The notes under the pieces are model-generated. The model saw nothing but the letters and a program-made list of their open reading frames with translations, was not told the origin of the DNA and did no database searches. A DNA stretch of 64,000 nt, from the NCBI RefSeq assembly GCF_030159255.1, contig NZ_BSCT01000001.1, positions 186,001 through 250,000 of the forward strand. Reading direction: 5' to 3'. A program made the position numbers and the translations under genes. The stretch comes from Bradyrhizobium sp. SSBR45G (GTDB lineage Bacteria > Pseudomonadota > Alphaproteobacteria > Rhizobiales > Xanthobacteraceae). Below, piece by piece: positions 8,693-17,899 of this stretch (its first letter is position 1; each line of letters begins with the position of its first letter).

Positions 8693-10174
8693 TCAAGGCA
8701 GCGGTGCGCGCACCGGTCGGAGCAGGAAGGCCGGAAGATGCGAATGATCAGCCGGCTCGTTATCATGGTCACGCCGAGGCCGCCGCTGTTCGCTGCGCGG
8801 CTGCTGCTCGTGGCGCGGCTGGTCGGTGCGGGCGGTCGGCGCCGGCCGCGCGGCCGCAGGCTGCGCCGCGCGCGGGGAAGCCGCAGCGGGACGCGGCTCC
8901 CGCTCACGCGGTTCTCGCTCTCGCGGCTCGCGCTCACGGGCCTCTCGTGGCTCGCGCTCGCGCGGCGTCTTGCCGCGGCTGCTGCGGCGTGAGCCGTCGC
9001 GTGGACGGCGCTCGCGCGCTTCGTCATCGCGCGAGGCCTCTTGCACCTCGTAGTCACCCTCGATTGTCGGGATGCTCTGGCCGATCAGCTTCTCGATCGC
9101 GGCGACCGACTTCTGATCGGGGGGAGAGACGATGGAAATCGCGGTGCCGGTTCGCCCGGCGCGACCCGTGCGGCCGATGCGGTGGACGTAGTCATCGGAA
9201 TGATGCGGCACGTCGAAATTGAAGACATGGCTGACCTCGGGAATGTCGAGGCCGCGCGCGGCAACGTCAGAGGCGACGAGCAGAGGCAGTTCGCCCTTGC
9301 GGAATTGGTCGAGCGCGGCGGTGCGGGCCGACTGGTCCATGTCGCCATGCAGGGCGCCGACGCTGAAGCCGTGCTTCTGCAGCGACTTGTGAACGATGGC
9401 GACATCGCGCTTGCGATTGCAGAAGATGATCGCGTTCTTCAGATCCTTGGCGTCGCGCAACAGCCGGCGCAGCACCTCGCGCTTCTGATGTGCCTCGCGC
9501 CCGGACGGCACCTGCAACTGGGTGATGTTGACGGCGGTGGTTGCCGGCTTGGACACTTCGACCTTCTGCGGATTGTGCAGGAAGGCCTCGGTGATCCGCC
9601 GGATTTCCGGCGGCATCGTCGCGGTGAAGAACAGCGTCTGGCGCGTGAAAGGGACCAGCTTGCAGATGCGCTCGATGTCGGGGATGAAGCCCATGTCGAG
9701 CATGCGGTCGGCTTCGTCGATGACCAGGAGCTCGACGCCCGTCAGCAGCAGACCGCCACGCTCGGTATGATCGAGCAGCCGGCCGGGCGTTGCGATCAGG
9801 ACGTCGACACCGCGGGTCAGCTTGCTGTCCTGATCACCGAACGACACGCCGCCGATCAGGAGGGCGACGTTGAGCTTCTGTCCAACGCCGTAGCGATCGA
9901 AGTTCTCTTTCACCTGGGCCGCGAGCTCGCGGGTCGGCTCCAGGATCAGGGTGCGCGGCATTCGTGCGCGGGCGCGGCCCTTTTCGAGGATGGTGAGCAT
10001 CGGCAGGACGAAAGCGGCGGTCTTGCCGGTACCGGTCTGGGCGATACCAAGCACGTCGCGGCGCGACAGCACATGAGGAATCGCCTGTTCCTGAATGGGA
10101 GTAGGGGTGGTGTAACCGGTGGCCGCAACTGCAGCCAACACCTTGTCAGACAAGCCGAGATTGGAAAAGGACAT
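8693..10174 (-). CDS. rhlE: DEAD-box RNA helicase, RhlE type
   Basis: 493 residues. An ATP-dependent RNA helicase core spans residues 1-~375: Q motif region YTTPTPIQEQAIP, Walker A AQTGTGKTAAF, motif II VIDEADRMLD, motif III FFTATMPPE, and motif VI YVHRIGRTGRAGR. The C-terminal ~110 residues are a basic disordered tail with repeated REREPRE units, common in RhlE homologues and thought to increase RNA affinity. It is monocistronic. A ~250-base upstream region before the divergent gene at 10495 could carry a long 5' leader, as cold-inducible helicase genes often do; this is inference. Confidence 0.95.
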   Translation of the reverse strand: MSFSNLGLSDKVLAAVAATGYTTPTPIQEQAIPHVLSRRDVLGIAQTGTGKTAAFVLPMLTILEKGRARARMPRTLILEPTRELAAQVKENFDRYGVGQKLNVALLIGGVSFGDQDSKLTRGVDVLIATPGRLLDHTERGGLLLTGVELLVIDEADRMLDMGFIPDIERICKLVPFTRQTLFFTATMPPEIRRITEAFLHNPQKVEVSKPATTAVNITQLQVPSGREAHQKREVLRRLLRDAKDLKNAIIFCNRKRDVAIVHKSLQKHGFSVGALHGDMDQSARTAALDQFRKGELPLLVASDVAARGLDIPEVSHVFNFDVPHHSDDYVHRIGRTGRAGRTGTAISIVSPPDQKSVAAIEKLIGQSIPTIEGDYEVQEASRDDEARERRPRDGSRRSSRGKTPREREPREAREREPREREPREREPRPAAASPRAAQPAAARPAPTARTDQPRHEQQPRSEQRRPRRDHDNEPADHSHLPAFLLRPVRAPLP

Positions 10175-10494
10175 CGAGCCTCTGTGTCACGCGCCAACAG
10201 GCACGGGGCCTCTGTTCGACGCCGCCGTTAGGAATCGAGGGGTAAAAGGCTGTGGCCGCGTTCAACCCCGAAACGGCATGCTTTAAGGAAGCTGGGGGCT
10301 TTCTGACTGACGCTGACCCGCAGCCAGTGCTTGGTAGAATCGAGTAGCGTTTCCAAGCCGCGATAATCAGAAAATAGGGTCAAATCCCCCAAAGTCAATG
10401 GAGCTGGCGGCCGAAGCCCCGAAAAAGCTTAATGTTTTTGCCGAAAATCCGGGCACTTCAACCGGTCTTTGGCGCAATTCCGAAAGATGTTGGC

Positions 10495-11082
10495 ATGTTT
10501 TCCAAGGCTCGGCTCGACACCCTGAGTGACGGAATCTTCGCTGTCGCCATGACGCTGCTCGCCCTCGACGTCCGGTTGCCCGACGATTTCCACCCGCGGG
10601 ACGGCAGCGAGCTGCTCGATGGCCTGGTCAACCTATGGCCGAAATTCTTTCCCTACGTGCTCAGCTTTGGCGTGCTCGGGCTGCGCTGGCTCGCCAACAT
10701 CCAGGTGCGGAGCCGGACGGATGACGTCTCGCGAGACTATGCGCGATGGTGGTTGCTGTATCTGCTGCTCGTCACCTGCGTACCGTTCACCACGACGGTC
10801 GTGGGGCGCTTCGCCCATTTCGCGCCGGCAATCTGGCTCTATGCCGGGCATACGCTGCTGATCGCACTGACAGGCTGGCGGATGGTCTCGATGACGCCGA
10901 ATCTGGAGCCGGGCGATCATCTGCGCGACCGGCAGGTGTCGACGATCGTGCTGATCGCAGCGTCCCTGCTGGCGATCCTGCTCAGCTTCGTCAGCCCGGC
11001 ACAATCGCTATGGGCTTTCACACTGACGCCGCTTGGGCCCGTCATACGCCGGTGGGAAAAGCGGCAGGCGAGGGCCGATTGA
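10495..11082 (+). CDS. TMEM175/DUF1211 family membrane protein (putative K+ channel)
   Basis: 195 residues with about five to six hydrophobic segments. The N-terminus RLDTLSDGIFAVAMTLLALDVRLP carries the RxxxFSDG-like signature of the family (here RLDTLSDG), which lines the selectivity pore in bacterial TMEM175 channels. The ATG at 10495 places this motif at the usual distance from the start; an in-frame ATG at 10432 would add 21 residues and is less likely. The caspase-like gene follows 87 bases downstream; a functional link is not evident. Confidence 0.85.
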   Translation: MFSKARLDTLSDGIFAVAMTLLALDVRLPDDFHPRDGSELLDGLVNLWPKFFPYVLSFGVLGLRWLANIQVRSRTDDVSRDYARWWLLYLLLVTCVPFTTTVVGRFAHFAPAIWLYAGHTLLIALTGWRMVSMTPNLEPGDHLRDRQVSTIVLIAASLLAILLSFVSPAQSLWAFTLTPLGPVIRRWEKRQARAD

Positions 11083-11169
11083 ACCCATCGCCTTTGGATT
11101 TCGACTATGCCAGGACGAGCCGCTTGGCCCGCTGAAGCGCTGCGGGCCGACGGAAGACAGGAGCGACGC

Positions 11170-12663
11170 ATGCGCGGACCGATATTGACGCTGCTGGCGT
11201 GGCTCACAATGGCGTTGGCCATGTCGACGCCGGCCCAGGCCGAGAAGCGCGTCGCGCTGGTCGTCGGCAACAATGATTATCGCTACGTCCCGAAGCTGCA
11301 GAAGGCCGTCAACGACGCGCGCACCATGGGCGACACGCTGAAGCAGCTCGGCTTCAACGTCATGGTCGCCGAGAATCTCACGCGCCAGCAGTTCAGCCAG
11401 ACGCTGCTGGCGTTCGACAACGCCGTCGAACCGGGCGACACCGCGTTCTTCTTCTATGCCGGCCATGGCTTCGAGATCGCCGGCCAGAACTTCCTGTTGC
11501 CGACCGACGTGCCCGCGGCGACAGAGGGGCAGGAGGAGCTGGTGCGCGACGCCTCGATTCTCGCCGACCGCATCATCGAGCGGCTGCAGAACAAGAAGGC
11601 GCGCACGTCGATTCTCGTCTTCGATGCCTGCCGCAACAATCCGTTCGAGCGCTCCGGCACGCGCGCGGTCGCCGGCGGAGGCGGACTGGCGCCGCTGACG
11701 CAGTTGCCCGAGGGCGTGTTCTCGGTGTTCTCGGCCGGTCCGCGGCAGACCGCGCTCGACCGACTGTCGAACGATGACGCCAATCCGAACTCGGTGTTCA
11801 CCCGCACCTTCGCCAGGGAGTTGACACAGCCCGGCGTCAATCTGGTGCAGGTCGCGCAGCGCACCCGGCGCGCCGTCAGCGAGCTCGCCGAGACCGTGCG
11901 CCACAAGCAGATCCCGGTCTATTTCGATCAGATGGTCGACGACGTCTTCCTCAACGGGGTCGCCAAGGGCCCGGCCGCGGCCGACAAGCCGGCCGAGCCG
12001 CAGCAGAAGCTGGCCGCGCTGCCGCCCGTGTCGGCCCCGCGCATCCCTCCGGCCAACGAGTCGTTGAACGCGCCGATCGCGATGTTCTCGCGCCACAATG
12101 GCGGCTGGACGATCACGTTCTCGATCGCGGATCCGACGCTCGGGATTTCGTGGCGCATGGGGGACACGGGGGACTTCCGCGAGACCGGGTTCATGGACGT
12201 GCTCGATCCGCGGACCCGCAAGCGCATGCCCAATCCCTCGATCCAGCTGCCGGCGGATGCACCGGCCGGGACCATCAACGTGCGCTATGTCGATGCCTCG
12301 GGCGAGATGCAGGGGCCGTTTCCGATCCGCTTCGAGCCGGAAGCTGCGCTGGTGCGTGACCAGCGCAAGATCCTCGACATGACCGCGACCAGCTGGCTGT
12401 CGTTCCGCGAGTTCAATGGCCTCCTGGTCTACTACACGCACCTGATGTCGTATCGCTGCGCGATCCGCGAGGTGCGCATCGGCATCGACAGCGCGGTCCC
12501 CGACAAGGTGCTGAACATGCCCGGTTGCGACATGAAGGACCCGATCTCGATCCCGTCGAACGCCACGCCCTATCTGAAGCTGCCGCCGTCGACGCAGTTC
12601 ATCTCGGTCGAGCTGACCTATCGCGATGGCAGCGTCTCGGAGATCAAGAGCTTCCGGCGCTGA
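11170..12663 (+). CDS. Secreted caspase-like peptidase (C14 family)
   Basis: 497 residues with a signal peptide (cleavage after about PAQA, residue 24). The caspase p20-like domain follows: VALVVGNNDY at ~28-37, the catalytic His at ~99 in FFYAGHGFEI, and the catalytic Cys at ~154 in FDACRNNPF. The region after ~290 has no recognised catalytic motif and looks like a beta-rich C-terminal domain (EPEAALVRDQRKILDMTATSW onward). AGGAGCGACGC before the ATG at 11170 supports this start over an upstream in-frame ATG at 11107. Bacterial orthocaspases usually cut after Arg or Lys; the substrate here is unknown. Confidence 0.9.
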   Translation: MRGPILTLLAWLTMALAMSTPAQAEKRVALVVGNNDYRYVPKLQKAVNDARTMGDTLKQLGFNVMVAENLTRQQFSQTLLAFDNAVEPGDTAFFFYAGHGFEIAGQNFLLPTDVPAATEGQEELVRDASILADRIIERLQNKKARTSILVFDACRNNPFERSGTRAVAGGGGLAPLTQLPEGVFSVFSAGPRQTALDRLSNDDANPNSVFTRTFARELTQPGVNLVQVAQRTRRAVSELAETVRHKQIPVYFDQMVDDVFLNGVAKGPAAADKPAEPQQKLAALPPVSAPRIPPANESLNAPIAMFSRHNGGWTITFSIADPTLGISWRMGDTGDFRETGFMDVLDPRTRKRMPNPSIQLPADAPAGTINVRYVDASGEMQGPFPIRFEPEAALVRDQRKILDMTATSWLSFREFNGLLVYYTHLMSYRCAIREVRIGIDSAVPDKVLNMPGCDMKDPISIPSNATPYLKLPPSTQFISVELTYRDGSVSEIKSFRR

Positions 12664-12672
12664 GGCGCCGGC

Positions 12673-13440
12673 TCACGCCATAATCGAATAGCCGCCGTCG
12701 ACGGGAATCGCCGTGCCGGTGACGAAGTCCGACGCCGGCGAGCTCAGGAACGTGGCGATGCCGGCGAAGTCGTCGATGTCGCCCCAGCGGCCCGAGGGCG
12801 TGCGCGCCAGCACGCGGTCGTGCAGGCCGTCGATCTGCTTGCGGGCTGCGCGTGTCAGATCGGTGTCGATCCAGCCCGGCAGGATCGCATTGACCTGGAT
12901 GTTGTCCGGTGCCCAGGCACAGGCGCAGGCGCGCGTGTACTGCACGATGCCGCCTTTGCTCGCCGCATAGGCCGGCGCGAAGCTGGCGCCGAAGATCGAC
13001 AGCATCGAGCCGATATTGATGATCTTGCCGCCGCCATTCGCCTTCAAGGCGGGGTAGGCGGCCTTCGAGCACAGGAAGGCGCTGGTGAGATTGGTGTCGA
13101 TCATCTCGCGCCATTCCTCGAGCTCGAGCTGATCTGGCGGCTTGCGGATGCTCATGCCGGCATTGTTGATCAGGATGTCGATTCGCCCGAGCTCGCTAGC
13201 GACACGTTCGACCATCGCTGCGACAGAGTCCTTGTTGCTGACATCGGCCGTGACCGCGATGGCGCGGACGCCGCGGCCGGCAAGGTCGGCCACCGCGGCT
13301 CCCGACTTGGCCTCGTTGCGGCCGACCACGGCGATGGCAGCGCCTGCATCGGCGAGACCGCGGGCCATGCCCAGGCCGATTCCGCCATTGCCTCCCGTCA
13401 CGATCGCAACCTTGCCACTCAGGTCGAAACGGCCCGCCAT
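12673..13440 (-). CDS. Short-chain dehydrogenase/reductase (SDR)
   Basis: 255-residue classical SDR using NAD(P)H. Cofactor motif TGGNGGIG at residues 15-22, NNAG at ~92-95, and catalytic residues N117, S145, Y158 and K162 in the YAASK block; the C-terminus has the usual SDFVTGTAIPVDGG. It resembles gluconate/3-oxoacyl-ACP reductase types, but the substrate cannot be fixed from sequence. Convergent with the caspase-like gene and upstream of a small membrane-protein gene on the same strand. Confidence 0.92.
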   Translation of the reverse strand: MAGRFDLSGKVAIVTGGNGGIGLGMARGLADAGAAIAVVGRNEAKSGAAVADLAGRGVRAIAVTADVSNKDSVAAMVERVASELGRIDILINNAGMSIRKPPDQLELEEWREMIDTNLTSAFLCSKAAYPALKANGGGKIINIGSMLSIFGASFAPAYAASKGGIVQYTRACACAWAPDNIQVNAILPGWIDTDLTRAARKQIDGLHDRVLARTPSGRWGDIDDFAGIATFLSSPASDFVTGTAIPVDGGYSIMA

Positions 13441-13468
13441 CCATCGTCTCCAAACGTTTGCAAAGAGC

Positions 13469-13654
13469 TCAGCAGGTGCCCTGCCAGATCATCACCAGGC
13501 CCAGCGCGCCCATTCCGACGCCATAGCCGGCCCATTGCAGCTGGTTGATCATGAAGCTCGTCCGCGGCCACGCCACCACGCCGGTGCCCTGGCCGACCCA
13601 GAGCAGGCCGATGGCAAGCAGAAGCAGGCCACCGATCATCAGGAATCTCCGCAT
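13469..13654 (-). CDS. Small two-TM membrane protein
   Basis: 61 residues with two hydrophobic helices (FLMIGGLLLLAIGLLWVG and WAGYGVGMGALGLVMIW) joined by a short loop containing WPRTSFMI. A start at 13654 gives GGAGAAG a nine-base spacing; in-frame ATGs at 13660 and 13672 are also possible. Conserved-looking small proteins with this IGLLWIGQGTG loop occur in Rhizobiales (from memory). Function unknown. Confidence 0.75.
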   Translation of the reverse strand: MRRFLMIGGLLLLAIGLLWVGQGTGVVAWPRTSFMINQLQWAGYGVGMGALGLVMIWQGTC

Positions 13655-13778
13655 GGCCATCTTCTCCCTCATCGACCGGCGTCACCGCATCGGAGACGCT
13701 GCAGCCGTCTTTTTTGTGAAGTTTTGTAAAGAGGAAGCTAGCGGCGCACGGGGCGGTTGACCAGCAGATCAAGCACCA

Positions 13779-13811
13779 AAACAAAAAGCCCCGGATCAAC
13801 CGGGGCTTTTC
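13779..13811 (-). terminator. Rho-independent terminator after the outer-membrane protein gene
   Basis: On the minus strand, AAAAGCCCCGG, a five-base loop and CCGGGGCTTTT form an 11 bp stem followed by TTTTTGTTTT. It lies 33 bases past the stop codon at 13844, a textbook intrinsic terminator. Confidence 0.9.
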
Positions 13812-13843
13812 ACAACAAATTCGAGATGCCGAGTGGGGACTGA

Positions 13844-14620
13844 TCAGTACTTGGCAACCACCGGGCCGGTCCAGTTGAAGCGGTAGACCAGCGAGGTGCT
13901 GATAGTCTGCACCCACGGCTTGAAGCTGATGGCGTCGGTCGTCGCGAGGTTGCCAGCGTTGGTGCGGACGGCAACGTCCTTCCGATCGTAGAAGGCCGTA
14001 CGATATTCGGTCTTCATGAACCAGCCCGGCGCCGAGATGCCGAAGATGTTCAGGTTGTTCTCGACACCGCCGCCGACGAAGAAGCCATTGCGGTTGAACG
14101 AGTCGGTGTGGAAGGCCGAGGCCGCGCCAGTCAGGGTGGTCAGGGCAGTACCCGACCAATGCGACCCGGTGTAACCGGCATTGACGTACGACAGGACGTT
14201 CGGAGCAACCAGATAACCGACGCGAACACCTGCAGCCCAAGCATCCTGCATCTTGATGCGGCCGGTCAGCGCAGCGAACTCATCGTTGATGTTGCCGCGC
14301 AGGCTGCCGAACTGGCCATCGCCGAACACGCCAACAACCCACGAGGGATTGACCTGCCAGTCGTAGCCGGCACCGACGGTGCCGAACCAGCCGTCGCCGC
14401 CGACGCGCTGATTGATCGTCGCAGGAACGCCCAGGACGTTTGTGTGCGAGTCAGCATCCCAGATGCCGCCACCTGCACCACCGAAAATATAAAAGCCGGT
14501 CCAGCTCGGCGCGACCGGCGCCATCGGAGCCTTCGCATAAGGACGTGCAGCAAGATCAGCAGCCGACGCTGCACCCGTCATCGCCAGCACCGCGGTCGCT
14601 GCAAGCAAAAGCTTTTTCAT
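13844..14620 (-). CDS. Outer-membrane beta-barrel protein (Omp25/31-like porin family)
   Basis: 258 residues from an ATG preceded by GGGGAATTGAAT. Signal peptide MKKLLLAATAVLAMTGAASA with cleavage near AADLAARP. After the SWTGFYIFGGAGGGIWD motif typical of rhizobial opacity-type barrels, alternating hydrophobic strands run to the C-terminal YRFNWTGPVVAKY. Located in the outer membrane; likely structural or passively permeable. The frame is open 71 codons upstream, but that part has no signal sequence and is not counted. Has its own terminator. Confidence 0.93.
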   Translation of the reverse strand: MKKLLLAATAVLAMTGAASAADLAARPYAKAPMAPVAPSWTGFYIFGGAGGGIWDADSHTNVLGVPATINQRVGGDGWFGTVGAGYDWQVNPSWVVGVFGDGQFGSLRGNINDEFAALTGRIKMQDAWAAGVRVGYLVAPNVLSYVNAGYTGSHWSGTALTTLTGAASAFHTDSFNRNGFFVGGGVENNLNIFGISAPGWFMKTEYRTAFYDRKDVAVRTNAGNLATTDAISFKPWVQTISTSLVYRFNWTGPVVAKY

Positions 14621-14791
14621 ATTCAATTCCCCAAGATCGTCGTGTCGCAAATGCCGGGTTGCGGCGGCGATTCCCTCGCCAGATGTGCCAGAACTATAGC
14701 CGATTGGTGCCCAAAAGCTGTTGCCGGTTGACCACACCGGAGGGGAAAGTGCGGTGCGGAACGCCGGCCTGGGCGGTAACGAATTGTTTAT

Positions 14792-14831
14792 AAAAAGAAA
14801 AAGCAGGCCCACGCGAGCGCGTGGAACCTGC
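14792..14831 (-). terminator. Rho-independent terminator after parE
   Basis: On the minus strand a long hairpin with outer arms GCAGG/CCTGC and inner CCACGCG/CGCGTGG is followed by TTTTTCTTTTT. It lies 28 bases beyond the parE stop at 14859. The remaining bases to 14620 hold the promoter region of the outer-membrane protein. Confidence 0.88.
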
Positions 14832-14858
14832 AATCGAAGCGCGAAATTCGGCTAAAAG

Positions 14859-16922
14859 CTAGACGTCGAGCAGCTCATCGCTCGCAAATTCCGCCTTTTC
14901 CGAGATGAAGGCGAAGCGCGCCTCCGCTTTGGTGCCCATCAGGCGCTCGACCGAGTCGGCGGTGCCGTCGCGATCGTCGGCCAGCAGCACGACCCGGAGC
15001 ATGGTCCGCTTGGCCGGATCCATGGTGGTCTCCTTCAGCTGCGCCGGCATCATCTCGCCCAGGCCTTTGAAGCGGCCGATGTCGACCTTGGCGTTGGCGT
15101 TGAACTCGCGCTTCAGGATCTCGTCCCGGTGGGCGTCGTCGCGCGCATAGAACGTCTTGCTGTTGTGGGTCAGCCGGTAGAGCGGCGGCACGGCGAGATA
15201 GAGATGGCCCTCGTCGATCAGCCGCGGCATCTGCCGGTAGAAGAAGGTGATCAGCAGCGAGGCGATGTGGGCGCCGTCGACGTCGGCGTCTGTCATGATG
15301 ATGATGCGCTGGTAGCGCAGATCTTCTTCGCGGTAGGCCGCACCGGTGCCGGCGCCGATCGCCATCACGAGGTCGGCGAGCTGGGCATTCGCCGTCAGCT
15401 TGTCCTTGCCGGCCGAGGCGACGTTGAGAATCTTGCCGCGCAGCGGCAGCACGGCCTGCTTCTTGCGGTCGCGCGCCTGCTTGGCGCTGCCGCCGGCCGA
15501 ATCGCCCTCGACGATGAACAGCTCGGAGCCTTCGGTACCGGCGTCGGTGCAGTCGGCGAGCTTGCCGGGCAGGCGCAGCTTCTTGGTCGCGGTCTTGCGC
15601 GCCGTCTCCTTCTCCTGGCGGCGGCGGATGCGATCCTCGGCGCGCTCGATGACGAAGTCGAGCAGGCGATTCGCCTGGACCGGGTTGCCGGACAGCCAAT
15701 GATCGAACGGGTCCTTGACGGCCTGCTCGACGATGCGCTGGGCTTCCGCCGTGGCGAGCCGGTCCTTGGTCTGGCCCTGGAATTCGGGCTCGCGCACGAA
15801 CACCGAGAGCATGATGGCGGCGCCGGCCATGATGTCCTCGGAGGTGATGTTGGCGGAGCGCTTGCCCTGGCCGACGCGCTCGGCGTGGTCCTTCAGCCCG
15901 CGCAGCAGCGCGCTGCGGATGCCGGATTCGTGCGTGCCGCCATCCGGCGTCGGAATCGTATTGCAGTAGGACGACAGGAAGCCGTCGGCGTCAGCGGTCC
16001 AGGCGACCGCCCATTCGCAGCCGCCATGGCCGCCAGTGCGGCCCGATTTGCCGGCAAAGATGTCAGGATGGACCAGCGTATCGGCGTGAATGGCGGCCGC
16101 CAGATAGTCCTTCAGGCCGCCCGGGAAATGGAAGGTCGCCTCCGGCTGAACGTCCTCGATGCCCTTCAGCAGCGCAGGATCGCACTTCCAGCGGATCTCG
16201 ACGCCGCCGAACAGATAGGCCTTTGAGCGCGCCATCTTGAACAGGCGCTGCGGCTTGAAGGTCGCCTTGGCGCCGAAGATGGTCGGATCGGGCTGGAAGC
16301 GCACCCTGGTGCCGCGGCGGTTGGCGACCTTGCCGATCTCCTCGAGCTTGCCCTTCGGGTGGCCGCGCTCGAAGATCATGCGGTAGAGCTTCTGGTTGCG
16401 CGCGACCTCGACCTCGAGCCGGGTCGACAGCGCGTTCACCACGGAAATGCCGACGCCGTGCAGGCCGCCCGAGGTCTCGTAGACCTTGGAGTCGAACTTG
16501 CCGCCGGCGTGCAGCGTGCACATGATGATCTCGAGCGCCGACTTCTTCGGGAATTTCGGATGCGGATCGATCGGGATGCCGCGGCCGTTGTCGGTCACCG
16601 TCAGGAAGCCCTCGGTGTCGAGCTCGACCTCGATGAAGGTGGCGTGACCGGCCAGCGCCTCGTCCATCGAGTTGTCGATGACCTCGGCGAACAGGTGATG
16701 CAGCGCCTTCTCGTCAGTGCCGCCGATATACATGCCGGGACGGCGCCGCACCGGCTCCAGCCCCTCCAGAACCTCGATGTCACGGGCGGTATAATCGCCC
16801 TCGGAACTCGCCGCACGGGCGGCTGGCTTGGCCGGTGCCTTGCCCTTGGCGGCGAACGCCGCCAACGGGTCGGTGACGCCCTTGGCTTTGGCTTTTGCAG
16901 CTGATTTCAACGGCTTACCCAT
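14859..16922 (-). CDS. parE: DNA topoisomerase IV subunit B
   Basis: 687-residue ATPase subunit of topoisomerase IV, which decatenates daughter chromosomes. GHKL ATPase motifs: VIDNSMDEALAG, VTDNGRGIPID, TSGGLHGVGISVVNAL. TOPRIM part: ELFIVEGDSAGGSAKQARDR, and metal-binding TDADVDGAHI. An ~50-residue Ala/Lys-rich N-terminal extension (SAAKAKAKG and similar) precedes the core, as in other Bradyrhizobium ParE. ParE rather than GyrB is indicated by the ~690-residue length, without the GyrB insertion. The start is MGKPLK at 16922; 25 further open codons upstream are excluded. Confidence 0.96.
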   Translation of the reverse strand: MGKPLKSAAKAKAKGVTDPLAAFAAKGKAPAKPAARAASSEGDYTARDIEVLEGLEPVRRRPGMYIGGTDEKALHHLFAEVIDNSMDEALAGHATFIEVELDTEGFLTVTDNGRGIPIDPHPKFPKKSALEIIMCTLHAGGKFDSKVYETSGGLHGVGISVVNALSTRLEVEVARNQKLYRMIFERGHPKGKLEEIGKVANRRGTRVRFQPDPTIFGAKATFKPQRLFKMARSKAYLFGGVEIRWKCDPALLKGIEDVQPEATFHFPGGLKDYLAAAIHADTLVHPDIFAGKSGRTGGHGGCEWAVAWTADADGFLSSYCNTIPTPDGGTHESGIRSALLRGLKDHAERVGQGKRSANITSEDIMAGAAIMLSVFVREPEFQGQTKDRLATAEAQRIVEQAVKDPFDHWLSGNPVQANRLLDFVIERAEDRIRRRQEKETARKTATKKLRLPGKLADCTDAGTEGSELFIVEGDSAGGSAKQARDRKKQAVLPLRGKILNVASAGKDKLTANAQLADLVMAIGAGTGAAYREEDLRYQRIIIMTDADVDGAHIASLLITFFYRQMPRLIDEGHLYLAVPPLYRLTHNSKTFYARDDAHRDEILKREFNANAKVDIGRFKGLGEMMPAQLKETTMDPAKRTMLRVVLLADDRDGTADSVERLMGTKAEARFAFISEKAEFASDELLDV

Positions 16923-17181
16923 GGAATTGGATGTTGCGCTTGCGCAAGAGGGAACGAATCGTTGGGCCTGACTATGCCATGGACCGGCATAAAACAATGA
17001 CCCAAGGCTGAGCGGATCTTTCCGGAGCGCCTCGCGGCAGCCGTCTTGCAGTCCTGTTCACGCGGCACAGCCGGTTGTTGTGACTTGAAGTTGGCGGGCT
17101 CCGTGGCGTACCAGTCTCCGTCAGGGAACCGCGAAGGCCTTCAAGCACTTAAGCGCCGCGGAGCAGAAAGGCGTCGAGCAG

Positions 17182-17712
17182 ATGGAAGATTTCGGCCGCG
17201 CGGTTGCCGAATTCGTGCGCGACCATCAGGCCTGGGCTGCCCCGATCGTCCTGCTGCTGGCCTTCGGCGAGTCGCTGGCCTTCATCTCGCTCCTGATTCC
17301 GGCCTGGGGCGCCCTGGTCGCGATCGGCGCCCTGATCGGCGCGACCGGCATCAGCTTCTGGCCGGTCTGGCTGGCGGGCGGACTCGGAGCCGCGCTCGGC
17401 GACTGGGTCTCCTACTGGTTCGGCTACCGCTACAAGGATCGCGTCGCCCAGATGTGGCCGCTGTCGCGCTATCCGGAGCTGTTGCCGCGCGGCGAGGCCT
17501 TCGTGCGCGACTGGGGCGTGCCCAGCATCTTCATCGGCCGGTTCTTTGGGCCGCTGCGCGCCTCGGTGCCGCTGGCGGCCGGCATCTTCGAGATGCCCTA
17601 CGTGATGTTTCAGGTCGCCAATTTCGTCTCGGCGCTGGTCTGGTCGGCGGCGCTGCTGCTGTTCGGTGATGTGATCGGGCGGATCATGGAATGGCTGTGG
17701 CGATCGGCCTGA
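17182..17712 (+). CDS. DedA family membrane protein
   Basis: 176-residue inner-membrane protein of the DedA/VTT (SNARE-associated) family, thought to translocate undecaprenyl phosphate or phospholipids in a proton-dependent way. Family features are FGESLAFISLLIPAWG near the N-terminus (acidic residue in the first re-entrant region), LGDWVSYWFGYRY, and the basic GRFFGPLRASVPLAAGI block. Hydrophobic helices fill most of the chain. Shorter than the ~200-residue typical member, but with no sign of truncation. Confidence 0.9.
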   Translation: MEDFGRAVAEFVRDHQAWAAPIVLLLAFGESLAFISLLIPAWGALVAIGALIGATGISFWPVWLAGGLGAALGDWVSYWFGYRYKDRVAQMWPLSRYPELLPRGEAFVRDWGVPSIFIGRFFGPLRASVPLAAGIFEMPYVMFQVANFVSALVWSAALLLFGDVIGRIMEWLWRSA

Positions 17713-17734
17713 GGCGCTCCGGCTGCTGGCAACC

Positions 17735-17763
17735 TTGACGCAGGAACTCTGTGGCTTTATAGG
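17735..17763 (+). promoter_or_regulatory. Sigma70-like promoter upstream of the paiB-argC leader
   Basis: TTGACG (17735-17740), a 17-base spacer, then TATAGG (17758-17763). The expected transcription start is about 17770, only a few bases before the ATG of the short ORF at 17773, so the transcript would be nearly leaderless. The -35 is 5/6 and the -10 is 4/6 to consensus. Confidence 0.55.
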
Positions 17764-17772
17764 CCTGCGCCC

Positions 17773-17850
17773 ATGATCAACGCAGCGACCATCATGTTCG
17801 CCTATATGCGCCGTCGTACCTTCGCGGTACGGGCGATGATCTGCGTTTGA
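17773..17850 (+). CDS. Candidate leader peptide upstream of paiB-argC
   Basis: 25 codons starting MINAATIMF with three consecutive Arg codons (CGC CGT CGT) at positions 13-15 and a fourth Arg at 20. The Arg run sits at a small hairpin (CGTACC/GGTACG, loop TTCGC, about 17815-17831). Promoter at about 17735-17763, terminator-like hairpin right after the stop, and paiB then argC downstream. This layout suggests an attenuator sensing charged tRNA-Arg; the MINxAT start is shared with the DAHP synthase leader at 60318. Inference only; it is too short for coding statistics. Confidence 0.45.
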   Translation: MINAATIMFAYMRRRTFAVRAMICV

Positions 17851-17861
17851 GATCACAGCCC

Positions 17862-17899
17862 TTGCCGCCGGATACGATCCCGCGGCAATCTTTCCTCTT
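17862..17899 (+). terminator. Terminator-like hairpin in the paiB-argC leader
   Basis: TTGCCGC (17862-17868) pairs with GCGGCAA (17882-17888), and inside it GGAT pairs with ATCC, giving an 11 bp stem with one C-C mismatch and a three-base loop. TCTTTCCTCTT follows. It starts 11 bases after the leader ORF stop and 84 bases before paiB, the position expected of an attenuator. Confidence 0.55.

Noticed and set aside
9041..10231. Open frame of 396 codons on the plus strand
   Set aside because: Antisense to the RhlE helicase; translation has no domain and is typical of shadow frames.
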